From NCBI GenBank assembly GCA_045648175.1, contig JAZRNN010000048.1:1-21808 (forward strand): a stretch of 21,808 nucleotides of DNA, written 5' to 3'. Source of the stretch: SIG440 sp045648175 (GTDB lineage Bacteria; Bacillota; Clostridia; Monoglobales; Monoglobaceae). The notes under the pieces were generated by a model. The model worked only from the letters and a program-made list of their open reading frames with translations, had not been told where the DNA came from and ran no database searches. Position numbers and translations under genes: made by a program. Of the stretch, positions 12,535 to 20,893 are shown one piece after another. How positions within the stretch are numbered: position 1 is the stretch's first letter; every line of letters begins with the position of its first letter.

Positions 12535-14479
12535 CCTTAACTATGTGATAATACATTGACTGTGCACTTTCGCCAACAGTGAATTTAAGAACTCCGTTTT
12601 CGTAAGTTGAAGGAACAATACCGATATAGAAGCCTTCGGGACTGATTGCCCAGACATTAAGACCGGTAACATCTGTTTTAATCTCGATTTCTGCACGGAT
12701 AACCTCGATAACAACGGGTGGCTTGCCGTAGTCGGTCATAAGCTCGTGTTCAAACTTGAAGTCTGTGTTGTTTGCTCTGCCCACTGTTGTTAACAGAATG
12801 TTGTCGGAATTGCAGATTTTCTCGTCTGTAAGTGTACTGAGTGCCACAACTGCAAAGTCTGTTTCGCAGGTAACATTAACGCCAGAGAGGTCTATTTTAC
12901 CATTTTTGCCAAGGAAACCGTATGCACACTTGGTGTTGTCGGTGTTAACCCAGCCGTAGTTTTTGTCACGGTTGATGTAAAGCTCGCCTGTATCTGACAT
13001 AATTTCATCAGGAAGGGTTTCGTATTCGGGTGTTACTTCGCCTTCAAAAGAGTAGTCTGAAACAACACAGCATCTTTCGATGTTGGCACGAAGGTCGTTC
13101 CAGTTGAATTTCATCTTGCCAATGGGTTTAACTGTAATCATTTTTTCTGATTCTTTAACATCGCCGCGGCGTGTGATGAGTGCGGCGTGATAGAACAGAC
13201 CGAATTTTGCAGGGTCGTTCCAGGTGGAGAAGATACCCTGACGGTAGGGTGTTCCGCCTATCTTTTCAGAGGAGATTTCCTTACCCAGCATATCCATTCT
13301 GTCTGTGCGTGAGGAATATGCGTATGTGTGAATTGAAAATCCGTTCCATCCCTGAAGTCTGCCTATTGCGGCGGTATAGATGGGGGATTCTGCACGATAT
13401 TCGTTGGGCCATACCATATCCCACTCTGAGAAATATGTAGGCATATCGCTGGCTGCTGTGGCACATCCGCGTGCAAGGTATGATGGCTCTTTGTGGGTTA
13501 TTGCACGGTTTGCACGGCGCTTTTCAAATTCGCCCCACTGCCAGTCATTGTAATATCCGTGGTTTTCAAAGAAGTCACAAACTCTTTGGGTTTTGGTGTT
13601 TATGGGATAAGTAGTCCAGTTTGTACCTGCAATCGGAATCTTAATACCAACAGAACGCATATGGTCGTACATCTGTCTGTAATATTTTTCCTGAAGCTCC
13701 TCTTTAAATGTGAGAAGAATATCATCGTCAATGTCGTTATAATAATCAAAGTCTTCTAAAGATTTATCGTAATTGTGCTCCTTGAGCCATACTGCATATC
13801 TGTCACGGAACTCGGTAGCATAAGGCTCGGGGAGCGGAGCGTATTTTGAAAATAGCTCATTTTCACAGGTAAACTGTGTCATAACAAAAACGGGGTCATC
13901 GCAATAAGCAAGCCCAGTATAGGGATTTACATGAGTCCAGATTCGTGTGATATAGTCTTTTTGGAGGTCTATAAGCTTTTGGTTGAAAACAGAAACAGGT
14001 CTTGCGTTATCGCCAAGAGCCTCGGCATTTTCTACACCTTCGGACGACTTGTATCTTCTGTATGTTACCATATCAAGGATACAATATATACCTTCTTTTT
14101 TCAAACAATGAATAAAGTAGTCGAGTCTGTCCATACTTTCAGGGTCAAAGGAAGCATCAACTCTTCTTTTGCCTTTGGTAAAGTTGAAGATGTTGACGGT
14201 GCTCCATTCAGCGTCAAGCTGATGCAATCTTACAATGTTAAGACCTAATTTTGCAATTCTCTTCGCAAATTTTTCTGCGTAATCGTGGTCAGGGAAACAA
14301 GCACCTGAATTGACATTGGTACCCCAGAATCTTGCAGGGGTGCCGTCTTCAAAGAAGAACTTTCTGCCCTCAATCTTCATAAAGCCGTGCTTTCCGGCAG
14401 GCTTTTCGTCGGCAAAAAGGTGTGAAATATCAAACGGTACATCGTCGTGATAAAATGGATATGGAATAAATTTTGTCAT
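12530..14479 (-). CDS. Clan GH-A glycoside hydrolase (cellulase-superfamily TIM barrel)
   Basis: This is a 649-aa protein. FFFEDGTPARFWGTNVNSG (41-59) opens the barrel in the way typical of GH5-like and related clan A enzymes. NIVRLHQLDAEW (81-92) is the early barrel strand. FTCENELF (203-210) supplies the acid/base E208 after N207, and YFSEWD (349-354) supplies the nucleophile E352. Their spacing fits a retaining clan A glycosidase. A beta-rich C-terminal region (about 480-649) follows. There is no signal peptide, so it would act on imported oligosaccharide. ATG 14479 has GAGGAG 9 nt upstream. It is divergent from an AraC regulator, its probable activator. The exact GH family and sugar cannot be named from sequence alone. 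Confidence 0.8.
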   Translation of the reverse strand: MTKFIPYPFYHDDVPFDISHLFADEKPAGKHGFMKIEGRKFFFEDGTPARFWGTNVNSGACFPDHDYAEKFAKRIAKLGLNIVRLHQLDAEWSTVNIFNFTKGKRRVDASFDPESMDRLDYFIHCLKKEGIYCILDMVTYRRYKSSEGVENAEALGDNARPVSVFNQKLIDLQKDYITRIWTHVNPYTGLAYCDDPVFVMTQFTCENELFSKYAPLPEPYATEFRDRYAVWLKEHNYDKSLEDFDYYNDIDDDILLTFKEELQEKYYRQMYDHMRSVGIKIPIAGTNWTTYPINTKTQRVCDFFENHGYYNDWQWGEFEKRRANRAITHKEPSYLARGCATAASDMPTYFSEWDMVWPNEYRAESPIYTAAIGRLQGWNGFSIHTYAYSSRTDRMDMLGKEISSEKIGGTPYRQGIFSTWNDPAKFGLFYHAALITRRGDVKESEKMITVKPIGKMKFNWNDLRANIERCCVVSDYSFEGEVTPEYETLPDEIMSDTGELYINRDKNYGWVNTDNTKCAYGFLGKNGKIDLSGVNVTCETDFAVVALSTLTDEKICNSDNILLTTVGRANNTDFKFEHELMTDYGKPPVVIEVIRAEIEIKTDVTGLNVWAISPEGFYIGIVPSTYENGVLKFTVGESAQSMYYHIVKE

Positions 14480-14511
14480 AAGGGTATACTCCTCTCAATA
14501 CTTTTTCTTTT

Positions 14512-14517
14512 AGTATA
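14512..14517 (-). promoter_or_regulatory. -10 element of the GH-A/ceramidase-like transcript
   Basis: TATACT on the minus strand (14517-14512), preceded by a TG-containing stretch. The best -35 at 17 bp is only TAGAAA, as expected of an activator-dependent promoter. CTGTTTT...AAAACAG symmetry between here and the divergent AraC start (within about 14531-14574) is a candidate activator site. Confidence 0.5.
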
Positions 14518-14583
14518 ACATTGTAAAATTCTGTTTTCTATGGTTTTTTGTTTAAAAATACAATGAAAAACAGTAAATATGGC

Positions 14584-14612
14584 TTGATTTTTTTGTTTGT
14601 ATATAGTAAGAT
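14584..14612 (+). promoter_or_regulatory. Promoter of the AraC-type regulator gene
   Basis: TTGATT (14584-14589), 17-bp spacer, TAAGAT (14607-14612). AAGGAAGTG follows, then ATG at 14632. Confidence 0.5.
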
Positions 14613-14631
14613 GTAAAAAGGAAGTGATTGG

Positions 14632-15411
14632 ATGAACGCCATATTTGAAAAAAATGACTTAAAATTTAAAATTCATATAAGACACCATATGCGGTATTAT
14701 CCGCCAAGCTTTCATTCCCACGCAGAAATAATTCATATAGTTTCGGGGTCTTTGATAGTATCTGTAAACGGTATACAAAAAACACTTAGTGCGGGGGATA
14801 CAAGCATAACTTTACCTTATGTAATTCACAGCTACGAAAAAACCGAGGATTTTGAAGCGATTGTTTTGATGTTTGACCCGTCGGTTGCTAATCTTTATGA
14901 AAAAAAGTTGATAACATACAAGCATATCAATCCGTTTTTATCCCAAAACAAAGAGATTCCTGTGCTGTTAAAAAAGATACTGGGATTTTATGAAAATGAT
15001 AAAAAAGACGATTTGCTTACAAATATATATCTGCAAGCGTTAATTGGCGAAATATTTTTGTCAGTGAAGGAAAACGCGAAAGAAGATGTTGATACCAATA
15101 CCATACAAAAGGTTCTGATATACTGCTCGGAGCACTATACCGAGGATATAACCGTGAAAAAAGTATCGGAAGATTTGTTTATAAGTCAAAGCACCATAAC
15201 AAAAATCTTTTCGGGTAAGTTGAATTCATCCTTCAGAGATTATATAAATGGTTTGCGTATTTCCAAAGCAAAATATTATTTGGAAAAAACCGATAAAAAG
15301 ATAATAGAAATAATGTATTCCTGCGGTTTTAAAAATCAAAGCAGTTTTAACAGAATATTCTTTGAAATCTGCGGAATGACCCCAACTGAATGCAGAAAGA
15401 GGCTGATGTAG
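14632..15411 (+). CDS. AraC-family transcriptional regulator
   Basis: This is a 259-aa protein. Residues 10-100 form a cupin-type sensor domain: FHSHAEIIHIVSGSLIVSVNG, then a GDTSITLPYVIHSYEK strand pair. Residues about 160-259 hold the two AraC helix-turn-helices: VKKVSEDLFISQSTITKIFS, and the signature IIEIMYSCGFKNQSSFNRIFFEICGMTPTECRK. Both domains are full length. It is divergent from the GH-A hydrolase and upstream of the rightward sugar genes, so it probably senses the sugar and activates one or both flanking transcripts. ATG 14632 is preceded by AAGGAAGTG. Confidence 0.9.
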   Translation: MNAIFEKNDLKFKIHIRHHMRYYPPSFHSHAEIIHIVSGSLIVSVNGIQKTLSAGDTSITLPYVIHSYEKTEDFEAIVLMFDPSVANLYEKKLITYKHINPFLSQNKEIPVLLKKILGFYENDKKDDLLTNIYLQALIGEIFLSVKENAKEDVDTNTIQKVLIYCSEHYTEDITVKKVSEDLFISQSTITKIFSGKLNSSFRDYINGLRISKAKYYLEKTDKKIIEIMYSCGFKNQSSFNRIFFEICGMTPTECRKRLM

Positions 15412-15418
15412 CCTATAA

Positions 15419-15452
15419 AAAACCATAGTGTTTTTTTACTGTGGTTTTTATA
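15419..15452. terminator. Bidirectional terminator after the AraC gene
   Basis: AAAAACCATAGT and ACTGTGGTTTTT pair around a T-rich loop, with A/T runs on both sides. It lies just past the AraC stop and just before the CBM9-like remnant on the opposite strand. Confidence 0.75.
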
Positions 15453-15466
15453 ATGTAAGACGTGTT

Positions 15467-15728
15467 TTACTTTTCAAATTTCAGATTGCCAAAGAATTCT
15501 GGTCTGTGGAAGTCGGGGGTTTCTGTTTCGATTGCCTTCCACATTCCGTAATGACGGTGGCTGGTTGAGCTTACGCATTTTTGAAAGTTTCCGCGCATTA
15601 TCTCGGTGGGCTCACCCACATATTTTCTGATGAACTTCATTGGGATTTTAAACGAAATTCTCCATCTGCCGTCAACTTCGCTGGGGCAGAAGAAAAATTC
15701 CACACAACTGTCTGTGCAAACGGGGTCG
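15467..15728 (-). pseudogene. Remnant of a CBM9-like carbohydrate-binding protein
   Basis: Reading leftward, the frame begins NDPVCTDSCVEFFFCPSE, as in the middle of CBM9-like proteins. It jumps directly to VDGRWRISFKIP and ends MRGNFQKC...HYGMWKAI...PDFHRPEFFGNLKFE, the typical C-terminus of the family. The N-terminal half and the segment between the two blocks are missing. There is no ribosome site or convincing start. A terminator follows at its 3' end. It is a decayed gene, probably once part of the sugar locus. Confidence 0.6.
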
Positions 15729-15892
15729 TTACCCTTTCAGGTGGCGAATGTCTGCTTCAGTCGGACTTTTGCGCAGAGCTTTTAGAAAGACTTAAGATGG
15801 AAGATACTCTCACACCAAAGCTTCCGGATGATGATGAAATTAAAGCGGCAAAGAGTGTAATTTGTCAAAAAAGTTTAAAAATATTAGAGTGA
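15720..15892 (+). pseudogene. Remnant of a glycyl-radical enzyme activase (radical SAM)
   Basis: The frame reads NGVVTLSGGECLLQSDFCAELLERLK. This is the TLSGGE(C/P)LLQ segment of PFL-activase/YjjW-type radical SAM proteins, which normally lies mid-protein. The CxxxCxxC cluster that should precede it is absent, and what follows is only about 30 residues of unrelated-looking tail. It abuts the CBM9-like remnant head to head, so two deletions or rearrangements met here. Confidence 0.5.
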
Positions 15893-15922
15893 CAAAAAAC
15901 CAAGGTGGTTAATAGTTAGCTG

Positions 15923-15950
15923 AAAATTCCTACTTAAAGTGGGAATTTTT
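15923..15950 (+). terminator. Rho-independent terminator
   Basis: AAAATTCC(T)ACTT and AGT(G)GGAATTTT pair around a 2-nt centre, followed by TTGC and a T-rich run. It ends any transcript from the activase remnant before the next promoter. Confidence 0.7.
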
Positions 15951-15975
15951 GCTTTATTAGCTTTCATTTGGGGGG

Positions 15976-16004
15976 TTGTATTTTATAAATTAATGTTGTA
16001 TTAT
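15976..16004 (+). promoter_or_regulatory. Promoter of the 679-aa glycosidase-like gene
   Basis: TTGTAT (15976-15981), 17-bp spacer, TATTAT (15999-16004). GGGAG precedes ATG 16073 by 8 nt. Confidence 0.5.
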
Positions 16005-16072
16005 TAAAAAAGACGATAAATAGCTTAAGCTGAAGGGATAGGACGCCCTCGGCATAAAAGGGAGAAGACATT

Positions 16073-18112
16073 ATGAAAATTCCAAAACCATTTATTCCGC
16101 TTAGGGCAGAAAGCGATGGACCAAATCACACAGTACATATTCTTGGTAGAGACTATACCTTTGGTGCCGATGGTATGTTTACATCGGTATTGTCCCAGGG
16201 GCACGAGCTTTTGGCAGGGCCTGTGCGGATTGTTATGAAGGAAGACGGTAAGCCTTCTGAATGGCTGGACAACTATTATGCAAATGAAAGTGCAAGCTTT
16301 GTGCAAAGACGTACAGATAAGGAAATCATAATCTGCGGTGCAAAGCAGTCAAAACGATTTGTTATAGATGTTTGCAATACCGTGAATTTTGACGGAAACA
16401 TAGATATTGACTTAAAACTGATGACCAGCAGTCTTACATTCAAGCAGGTTTATGGTTTGGAGAAAATCGAAAAAATGAGATATATTCTGGATAACCTATG
16501 GATAGAAATTCCTCTGAAAGCCACGGAATGTACTCTGTTTCATATGTATCGAAACACCGAGATAAACAGCGAAATGAAATATGCAGACGGTACAGTCGAC
16601 AAAGGGTCAGTTTTGTCTTCAAGCGGCAGGATACCCGACCAATCGGTAAGTATGTCTTTTAAGCCTCTTTTGTGGCTGGGCAATGAAGACCGCGGCTTTT
16701 GCTTTTTTGCCGCAAACAATCGGTATTGGCAGCCTGAAACTGAGGATTCTGCAATGGAGATTGTTCGTGAAAACGATACAATTGTTTTGAGAATTCGCTT
16801 GCTTGACAGCCATCCCCGTGCGTGGGAAGGGGACCCATTGGAAGGAAATCTTCTGTACAGGCCTATAGAATTTAATTTTGGTTTCCATATTACGCCTGTA
16901 AAGACATTCCCCAAGCAACCCTACATACACAATGCTTTCCATTTGGATTGCGGTTCCAAAATTGAAGGAAATTATATGGATTATATGTCGGCAGAGAATC
17001 GTTTTGACCGTTTGGTAGAAAAAGGTGTTACCACTCTTATTTTGCATGAGAAATGGAACACAAGCCAAAACTGGTTTGAACTTTCGGAATTTAGTGCCAA
17101 ACAGTTGAATTTTATATGCGACGAATGTCATAAACGCGGAATAAAGGTGCTTCCCTATTTTGGATTTGAATTGTCAACAATGTCTCCTGAATGGAGCAGC
17201 GCTAAAGAAAATGTGCTTCTTACACGAAAGGTAAATCAATTCCATGGCGGACATTGGCGACTTCCATTCCAAAGGAATTATGGCCTTTGCTTTAACACCG
17301 AGTGTGCAGACTGGATGATTGAGGGTGTGACAGAACTGATGGATAAATATCATGTAGACGGCATTTATCTCGACAGCACCGTATTCCCCCGTTATTGCGA
17401 GGAAGTTTCGCACGGATGCGGCTGGTATGATTATGACGGAAATTTACATGGTTCATATCCCTTTAAGGCCCTTCGCAGATTGTTTAAGAATTTATATGAT
17501 ACGGTTGATTCAAGAGGCGGTGTGATTACCGTTCATTCAAGCGGCGTGCTTAATTACACAGCAGCACCTTACATTCACCAGTTCTGGTTTGGTGAGGTTC
17601 TACAGAAGGAACTTATGCGGGGTAGCCGTGAGAATGTAAACCTCGATTATTTCCGTGCAGAGTATATCGGCAGAAACGTTGGTGTGCCTGTAGAATTTAT
17701 CGTCTATGAAAACCTTCCCCTTTGGGACTATGAAACAGCACTTTCAATCAGCTTGATTCACGGAGTTTTACCAAGACCCAATAATATTAATCGCCCCTTG
17801 GATATAATGAGCAAGGTGTGGAAAATCTTTGGTGCCTTTCCTATTGATAAATCTGACTGGAAACCATACTGGAATAATAACGCAAAGGCATCTGACGAAA
17901 GAGTGAAGGTAAGCTATTATAAGTATACCACCCTGACAGGCGAGGTGCAGATGCTTGCATCCGTGGCAAACATATCACCATCTGCCATTGAGTCTGTTAC
18001 TGTAGATTTTGGCGAGGATGTTTCATCGGCTACCGATATGGGTGATAAGGCAGAAGTTGGTTTCACTTTTGAACTTCCGCCCTATGGGCATAAGATATTA
18101 TTTGTTAAATAA
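16073..18112 (+). CDS. Putative glycoside hydrolase (DUF6067/GH123-like)
   Basis: This is a 679-aa protein. An N-terminal beta-sandwich (about 1-275) contains LLWLGNEDRGFCFFAANNRYW (199-219), a hallmark of DUF6067-type putative glycosidases. A TIM barrel follows (about 290-580): VTTLILHEKW, RGIKVLPYFGFELS, and the strand DGIYLDST with D434, the probable catalytic or substrate-binding acid. A short beta domain closes the protein. I assign the family by these patterns from memory; the precise GH family is not certain. There is no signal peptide, so it is cytosolic. It is transcribed rightward ahead of the oxidoreductase, and is a plausible partner of the divergent GH-A enzyme in breaking down the same glycan. 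Confidence 0.65.
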   Translation: MKIPKPFIPLRAESDGPNHTVHILGRDYTFGADGMFTSVLSQGHELLAGPVRIVMKEDGKPSEWLDNYYANESASFVQRRTDKEIIICGAKQSKRFVIDVCNTVNFDGNIDIDLKLMTSSLTFKQVYGLEKIEKMRYILDNLWIEIPLKATECTLFHMYRNTEINSEMKYADGTVDKGSVLSSSGRIPDQSVSMSFKPLLWLGNEDRGFCFFAANNRYWQPETEDSAMEIVRENDTIVLRIRLLDSHPRAWEGDPLEGNLLYRPIEFNFGFHITPVKTFPKQPYIHNAFHLDCGSKIEGNYMDYMSAENRFDRLVEKGVTTLILHEKWNTSQNWFELSEFSAKQLNFICDECHKRGIKVLPYFGFELSTMSPEWSSAKENVLLTRKVNQFHGGHWRLPFQRNYGLCFNTECADWMIEGVTELMDKYHVDGIYLDSTVFPRYCEEVSHGCGWYDYDGNLHGSYPFKALRRLFKNLYDTVDSRGGVITVHSSGVLNYTAAPYIHQFWFGEVLQKELMRGSRENVNLDYFRAEYIGRNVGVPVEFIVYENLPLWDYETALSISLIHGVLPRPNNINRPLDIMSKVWKIFGAFPIDKSDWKPYWNNNAKASDERVKVSYYKYTTLTGEVQMLASVANISPSAIESVTVDFGEDVSSATDMGDKAEVGFTFELPPYGHKILFVK

Positions 18113-18253
18113 AAAATGGTGCAGTGCATTTGTGCACGTCACTATTGTATATTATTATTTATAGAAAAAGCTATGGCTTACAGAGAAAGTTAAAAGTAAT
18201 AGGTAAAAGACAAAGGAGAGTACTGTTTTTGACAAAATACCTCCCGAAAAATA

Positions 18254-18282
18254 TTGACATTGAATTGTCTAATTAGTATAAT
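18254..18282 (+). promoter_or_regulatory. Perfect-consensus SigA promoter of the oxidoreductase operon
   Basis: TTGACA (18254-18259), exactly 17 bp, TATAAT (18277-18282). The spacer holds GACA-ttgaat-TGTC (18256-18269), an inverted repeat overlapping the -35. A consensus promoter would be strong and always on, so this symmetry is a likely repressor operator. An alternative TTGACA lies at about 18229. The rest of 18113-18340 shows only a weak GTGCA/TGCAC hairpin near 18119-18137. Confidence 0.85.
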
Positions 18283-18340
18283 GTAAATGATTTTATTAAC
18301 CCCAAAGGCTGGGAATTTTTATGGTCAGGAGATACAGCAT

Positions 18341-19642
18341 ATGAGCAAAAAGATAAAGATTGTGTTGGTTGGTGCGGGCAACAGAGCGGATGTATATTCA
18401 TCGTATTCTCTTGAAGCACCCGACAAGATGGAGATTGTGGGAATTGTTGACCCCGACCCCGTAAGACGTGGTATTATGGCAGAAAAATATTCGGTGAGCG
18501 AAGAAAACTTGTTCTCGTATGTTGAAGAATTTATAAAAAGGGATAAGTTTGCGGATGCGGTTATCAACGCTACAATGGACCATCTGCATATAAAGACATC
18601 AATTCCCGTTTTGAAAAAAGGTTATGACCTTCTTCTTGAAAAGCCTTTTGCATTGAATATTGAAGAGGTTGAAGAACTGTCGGTTGCGGCAAAAAAATAC
18701 GACCGCAAGGTAATTATCTGCCACGTTTTGAGATATGCACCCTTCTACAAGGCAATTAAAGAACGTATTCTGAACGGCGAAATAGGTAAGGTTATTTCTG
18801 TTGAAATGTGCGAGCACGTTAACTATCATCATATGGCGGTTTCTTTTGTTCGCGGAAAGTGGCGTTCGGAAAAGCTTTGCTTTGCTCCTATGATTCTGGC
18901 AAAATGCTGCCACGATATTGATATTTTAATGTGGATGCTTAAAGATACCACCCCTGTTGCGGTTTCAAGCTTTGGTAATGAAATGCAGTTTGGCACTCAA
19001 AACAAGCCGGAAGGCGCAGGCTCAAGATGTATGGTTGACTGCCCCATGGCAGAGGAATGTCATTTCTCTGCACAGTCAAACTATCTTTCTAACCCAAGAT
19101 GGCTTCAGTATGTATGGAAGTGCATTGAAGATGAAGGCGAAGTATCTGCTGAAAGAAAGGCAGAGTCAATGCGTGTTGACAACCCCTACGGCAAATGTGT
19201 ATGGGATTTTGAACGAGACTCAAATGTTGACCACCAGACAGTTAATGTTGAATTTGCAAACGGTGCTATCGGCTCATTTATGTTGATGGGCGGCAGTGCC
19301 AAGTCTGAAAGAAACATACATATAGTAGGTACCAAGGGTGAAATCAAGGGTACATTTGAAGATTCAAAATATGTGGTTCGTCATATGATACCAAACGAGC
19401 CCTCAGGCTACAGCGAAGAATTATTTGACCTTAAAATAACCGGCGATATGACCGGTGAAAGAGGTGCTCACGGCGGCGGAGACAGAAATCTTGTTATTGA
19501 CTTCCTTGACTACCTTAACGACGGAAATCCGTCAATTTCCTGCACAACACTTGACGATTCAAAGTTGAGTCACGTTGTTGTGTATACAGCAGAAAAAGCA
19601 AGAAAGAACAGAACTGTAGAGGCTATACCTGAGGTTAAATAA
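18341..19642 (+). CDS. Gfo/Idh/MocA-family NAD(P)-dependent oxidoreductase
   Basis: This is a 433-aa protein. The Rossmann fold opens IKIVLVGAGNRAD (5-17). LLLEKPFALN (98-106) is the family's EKP motif (K101), and CCHDIDILMW (189-198) carries the catalytic H191-D192. The C-terminal beta-sheet domain contains an inserted Cys set C230-x3-C234-x5-C240 ... C261, which may bind a metal. Such enzymes oxidise or epimerise sugars or cyclitols in the cytosol. ATG 18341 has AGGAG 9 nt upstream; the longer frame from 18287 has none and starts just past the -10. It is the first gene of a three-gene operon (24 bp to the next start). Confidence 0.9.
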   Translation: MSKKIKIVLVGAGNRADVYSSYSLEAPDKMEIVGIVDPDPVRRGIMAEKYSVSEENLFSYVEEFIKRDKFADAVINATMDHLHIKTSIPVLKKGYDLLLEKPFALNIEEVEELSVAAKKYDRKVIICHVLRYAPFYKAIKERILNGEIGKVISVEMCEHVNYHHMAVSFVRGKWRSEKLCFAPMILAKCCHDIDILMWMLKDTTPVAVSSFGNEMQFGTQNKPEGAGSRCMVDCPMAEECHFSAQSNYLSNPRWLQYVWKCIEDEGEVSAERKAESMRVDNPYGKCVWDFERDSNVDHQTVNVEFANGAIGSFMLMGGSAKSERNIHIVGTKGEIKGTFEDSKYVVRHMIPNEPSGYSEELFDLKITGDMTGERGAHGGGDRNLVIDFLDYLNDGNPSISCTTLDDSKLSHVVVYTAEKARKNRTVEAIPEVK

Positions 19643-19666
19643 CTTTTGACAAAAAGGAGTAAGGAT

Positions 19667-20875
19667 ATGCTTATCAGAAAATTCCAAAAAGAAGATTTTA
19701 ATGCCCTGCGCAAAATTCTGGCGGTTTGTTTCGGGGGTGTAAGTGACAGAACCGACGAGGAAGAACTGGAGCGCATAAAAAATGCCAAAGACTTAAGCGC
19801 TCGTCACTATTTCAACAGATATATGGTATTTGATGACGAGGGAAATCTGACCTCTACAATGCGTGTTGCACCGTATAATGCTTTTTTTGACAAGGGCTTG
19901 GTTAAGGTTACGGGCATCGGTGCGGTGGCAAGTCTTCCCCAATACCGCAACAAGGGCGCAATAAGACAGTGCTTTTCAAAATACTTTGCCGATGAGTATG
20001 ACAATGGCTGTGAATTTTCTTATCTTTACGGCTCCAGCATGGCGTATTATAAAAAGTTCGGATATGCTCTGGCTTGTGACCTTAATGACTGGGAGGCAAA
20101 AATCCACAGACTTATCCCTTGCGGCACCAAGGGCAGCTATGAGCTTGTATCAGGTGATGTAAGCGGTATAAAAGAAGTTTATGCCCAGATGTGCAAGCGT
20201 TATTCGATGCTTGCTGACCGTCAGGATGATGACTGGTTTATCTATGAACAAAAGGATTATTTAAAAGAAAGGACCTATACATATCTGTACCGTGACGAAA
20301 ACGGCGTTCCCAAAAGCTTTTTCACTTACAAAAAGGACGTTAACGGCTGGGACAATATTTTGGATATGGGCGAAAATGTGTATTTCTATGATAAAGAGGG
20401 CTTTGGTGCAATTATTGACTTTGCAATCAAGCTTGGTGGAAACTTCCATATTTTAAAGATGTCTTTCTCTGTTGATGCAAGGGTTGATACTGTGCTTGTC
20501 GAGCACTCGCGGTCGGCTATCACAAAAAAGTGCCGCAACAACGGTATGGCAAGAATTATCCATCTTGAAAATGCACTGAAAAAGGCGGCATACTGCGGTA
20601 GTGGAAGAGTTGTTGTTAAAATAAATGATGATATGCTTGAACAAAACAACGGCACCTGGGCAATTGAATTTAAAGACGGTGATTTTGTGTCATTGACAAA
20701 AACAGAGGAAGCTCCTATGGCTGAAATGACCATTGAAATGTTTACCGCTCTCCTTATAGGCAAATATGATATGTCAGATGCTGAATTTATAACAGGGTTG
20801 GAAGTTTATAAGGACATTGATTCCTTAAGACAAATATTTTACAGAAAGAGAATGGCACTTTATGACCATTTTTAA
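19667..20875 (+). CDS. Eis-type GNAT N-acetyltransferase
   Basis: This is a 402-aa protein from ATG 19667 (AGGAG 7 nt upstream; the TTG at 19646 is less likely). There is a GNAT domain with GIGAVASLPQYRNKGAIRQCF (83-103) as the acetyl-CoA loop. YYKKFGYALA (127-136) corresponds to the Eis region holding the general acid Tyr. A second GNAT-like half follows (about 160-290), then a C-terminal sterol-carrier-like domain (about 300-402). It ends with Phe, as Mycobacterium tuberculosis Eis does, where the terminal carboxylate acts as a base. Family members acetylate amines, including aminoglycosides. In this operon an amino sugar or a small amine is a likelier target, by inference. Confidence 0.8.
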   Translation: MLIRKFQKEDFNALRKILAVCFGGVSDRTDEEELERIKNAKDLSARHYFNRYMVFDDEGNLTSTMRVAPYNAFFDKGLVKVTGIGAVASLPQYRNKGAIRQCFSKYFADEYDNGCEFSYLYGSSMAYYKKFGYALACDLNDWEAKIHRLIPCGTKGSYELVSGDVSGIKEVYAQMCKRYSMLADRQDDDWFIYEQKDYLKERTYTYLYRDENGVPKSFFTYKKDVNGWDNILDMGENVYFYDKEGFGAIIDFAIKLGGNFHILKMSFSVDARVDTVLVEHSRSAITKKCRNNGMARIIHLENALKKAAYCGSGRVVVKINDDMLEQNNGTWAIEFKDGDFVSLTKTEEAPMAEMTIEMFTALLIGKYDMSDAEFITGLEVYKDIDSLRQIFYRKRMALYDHF

Positions 20876-20893
20876 AAAAGGAGCGTAAAATAT

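Noticed and set aside
15581..15892. Intact 103-aa plus-strand gene
   Set aside because: Its first 45 codons are antisense to the CBM9-like remnant; only the part from about 15720 resembles a protein family, so it is called a remnant.
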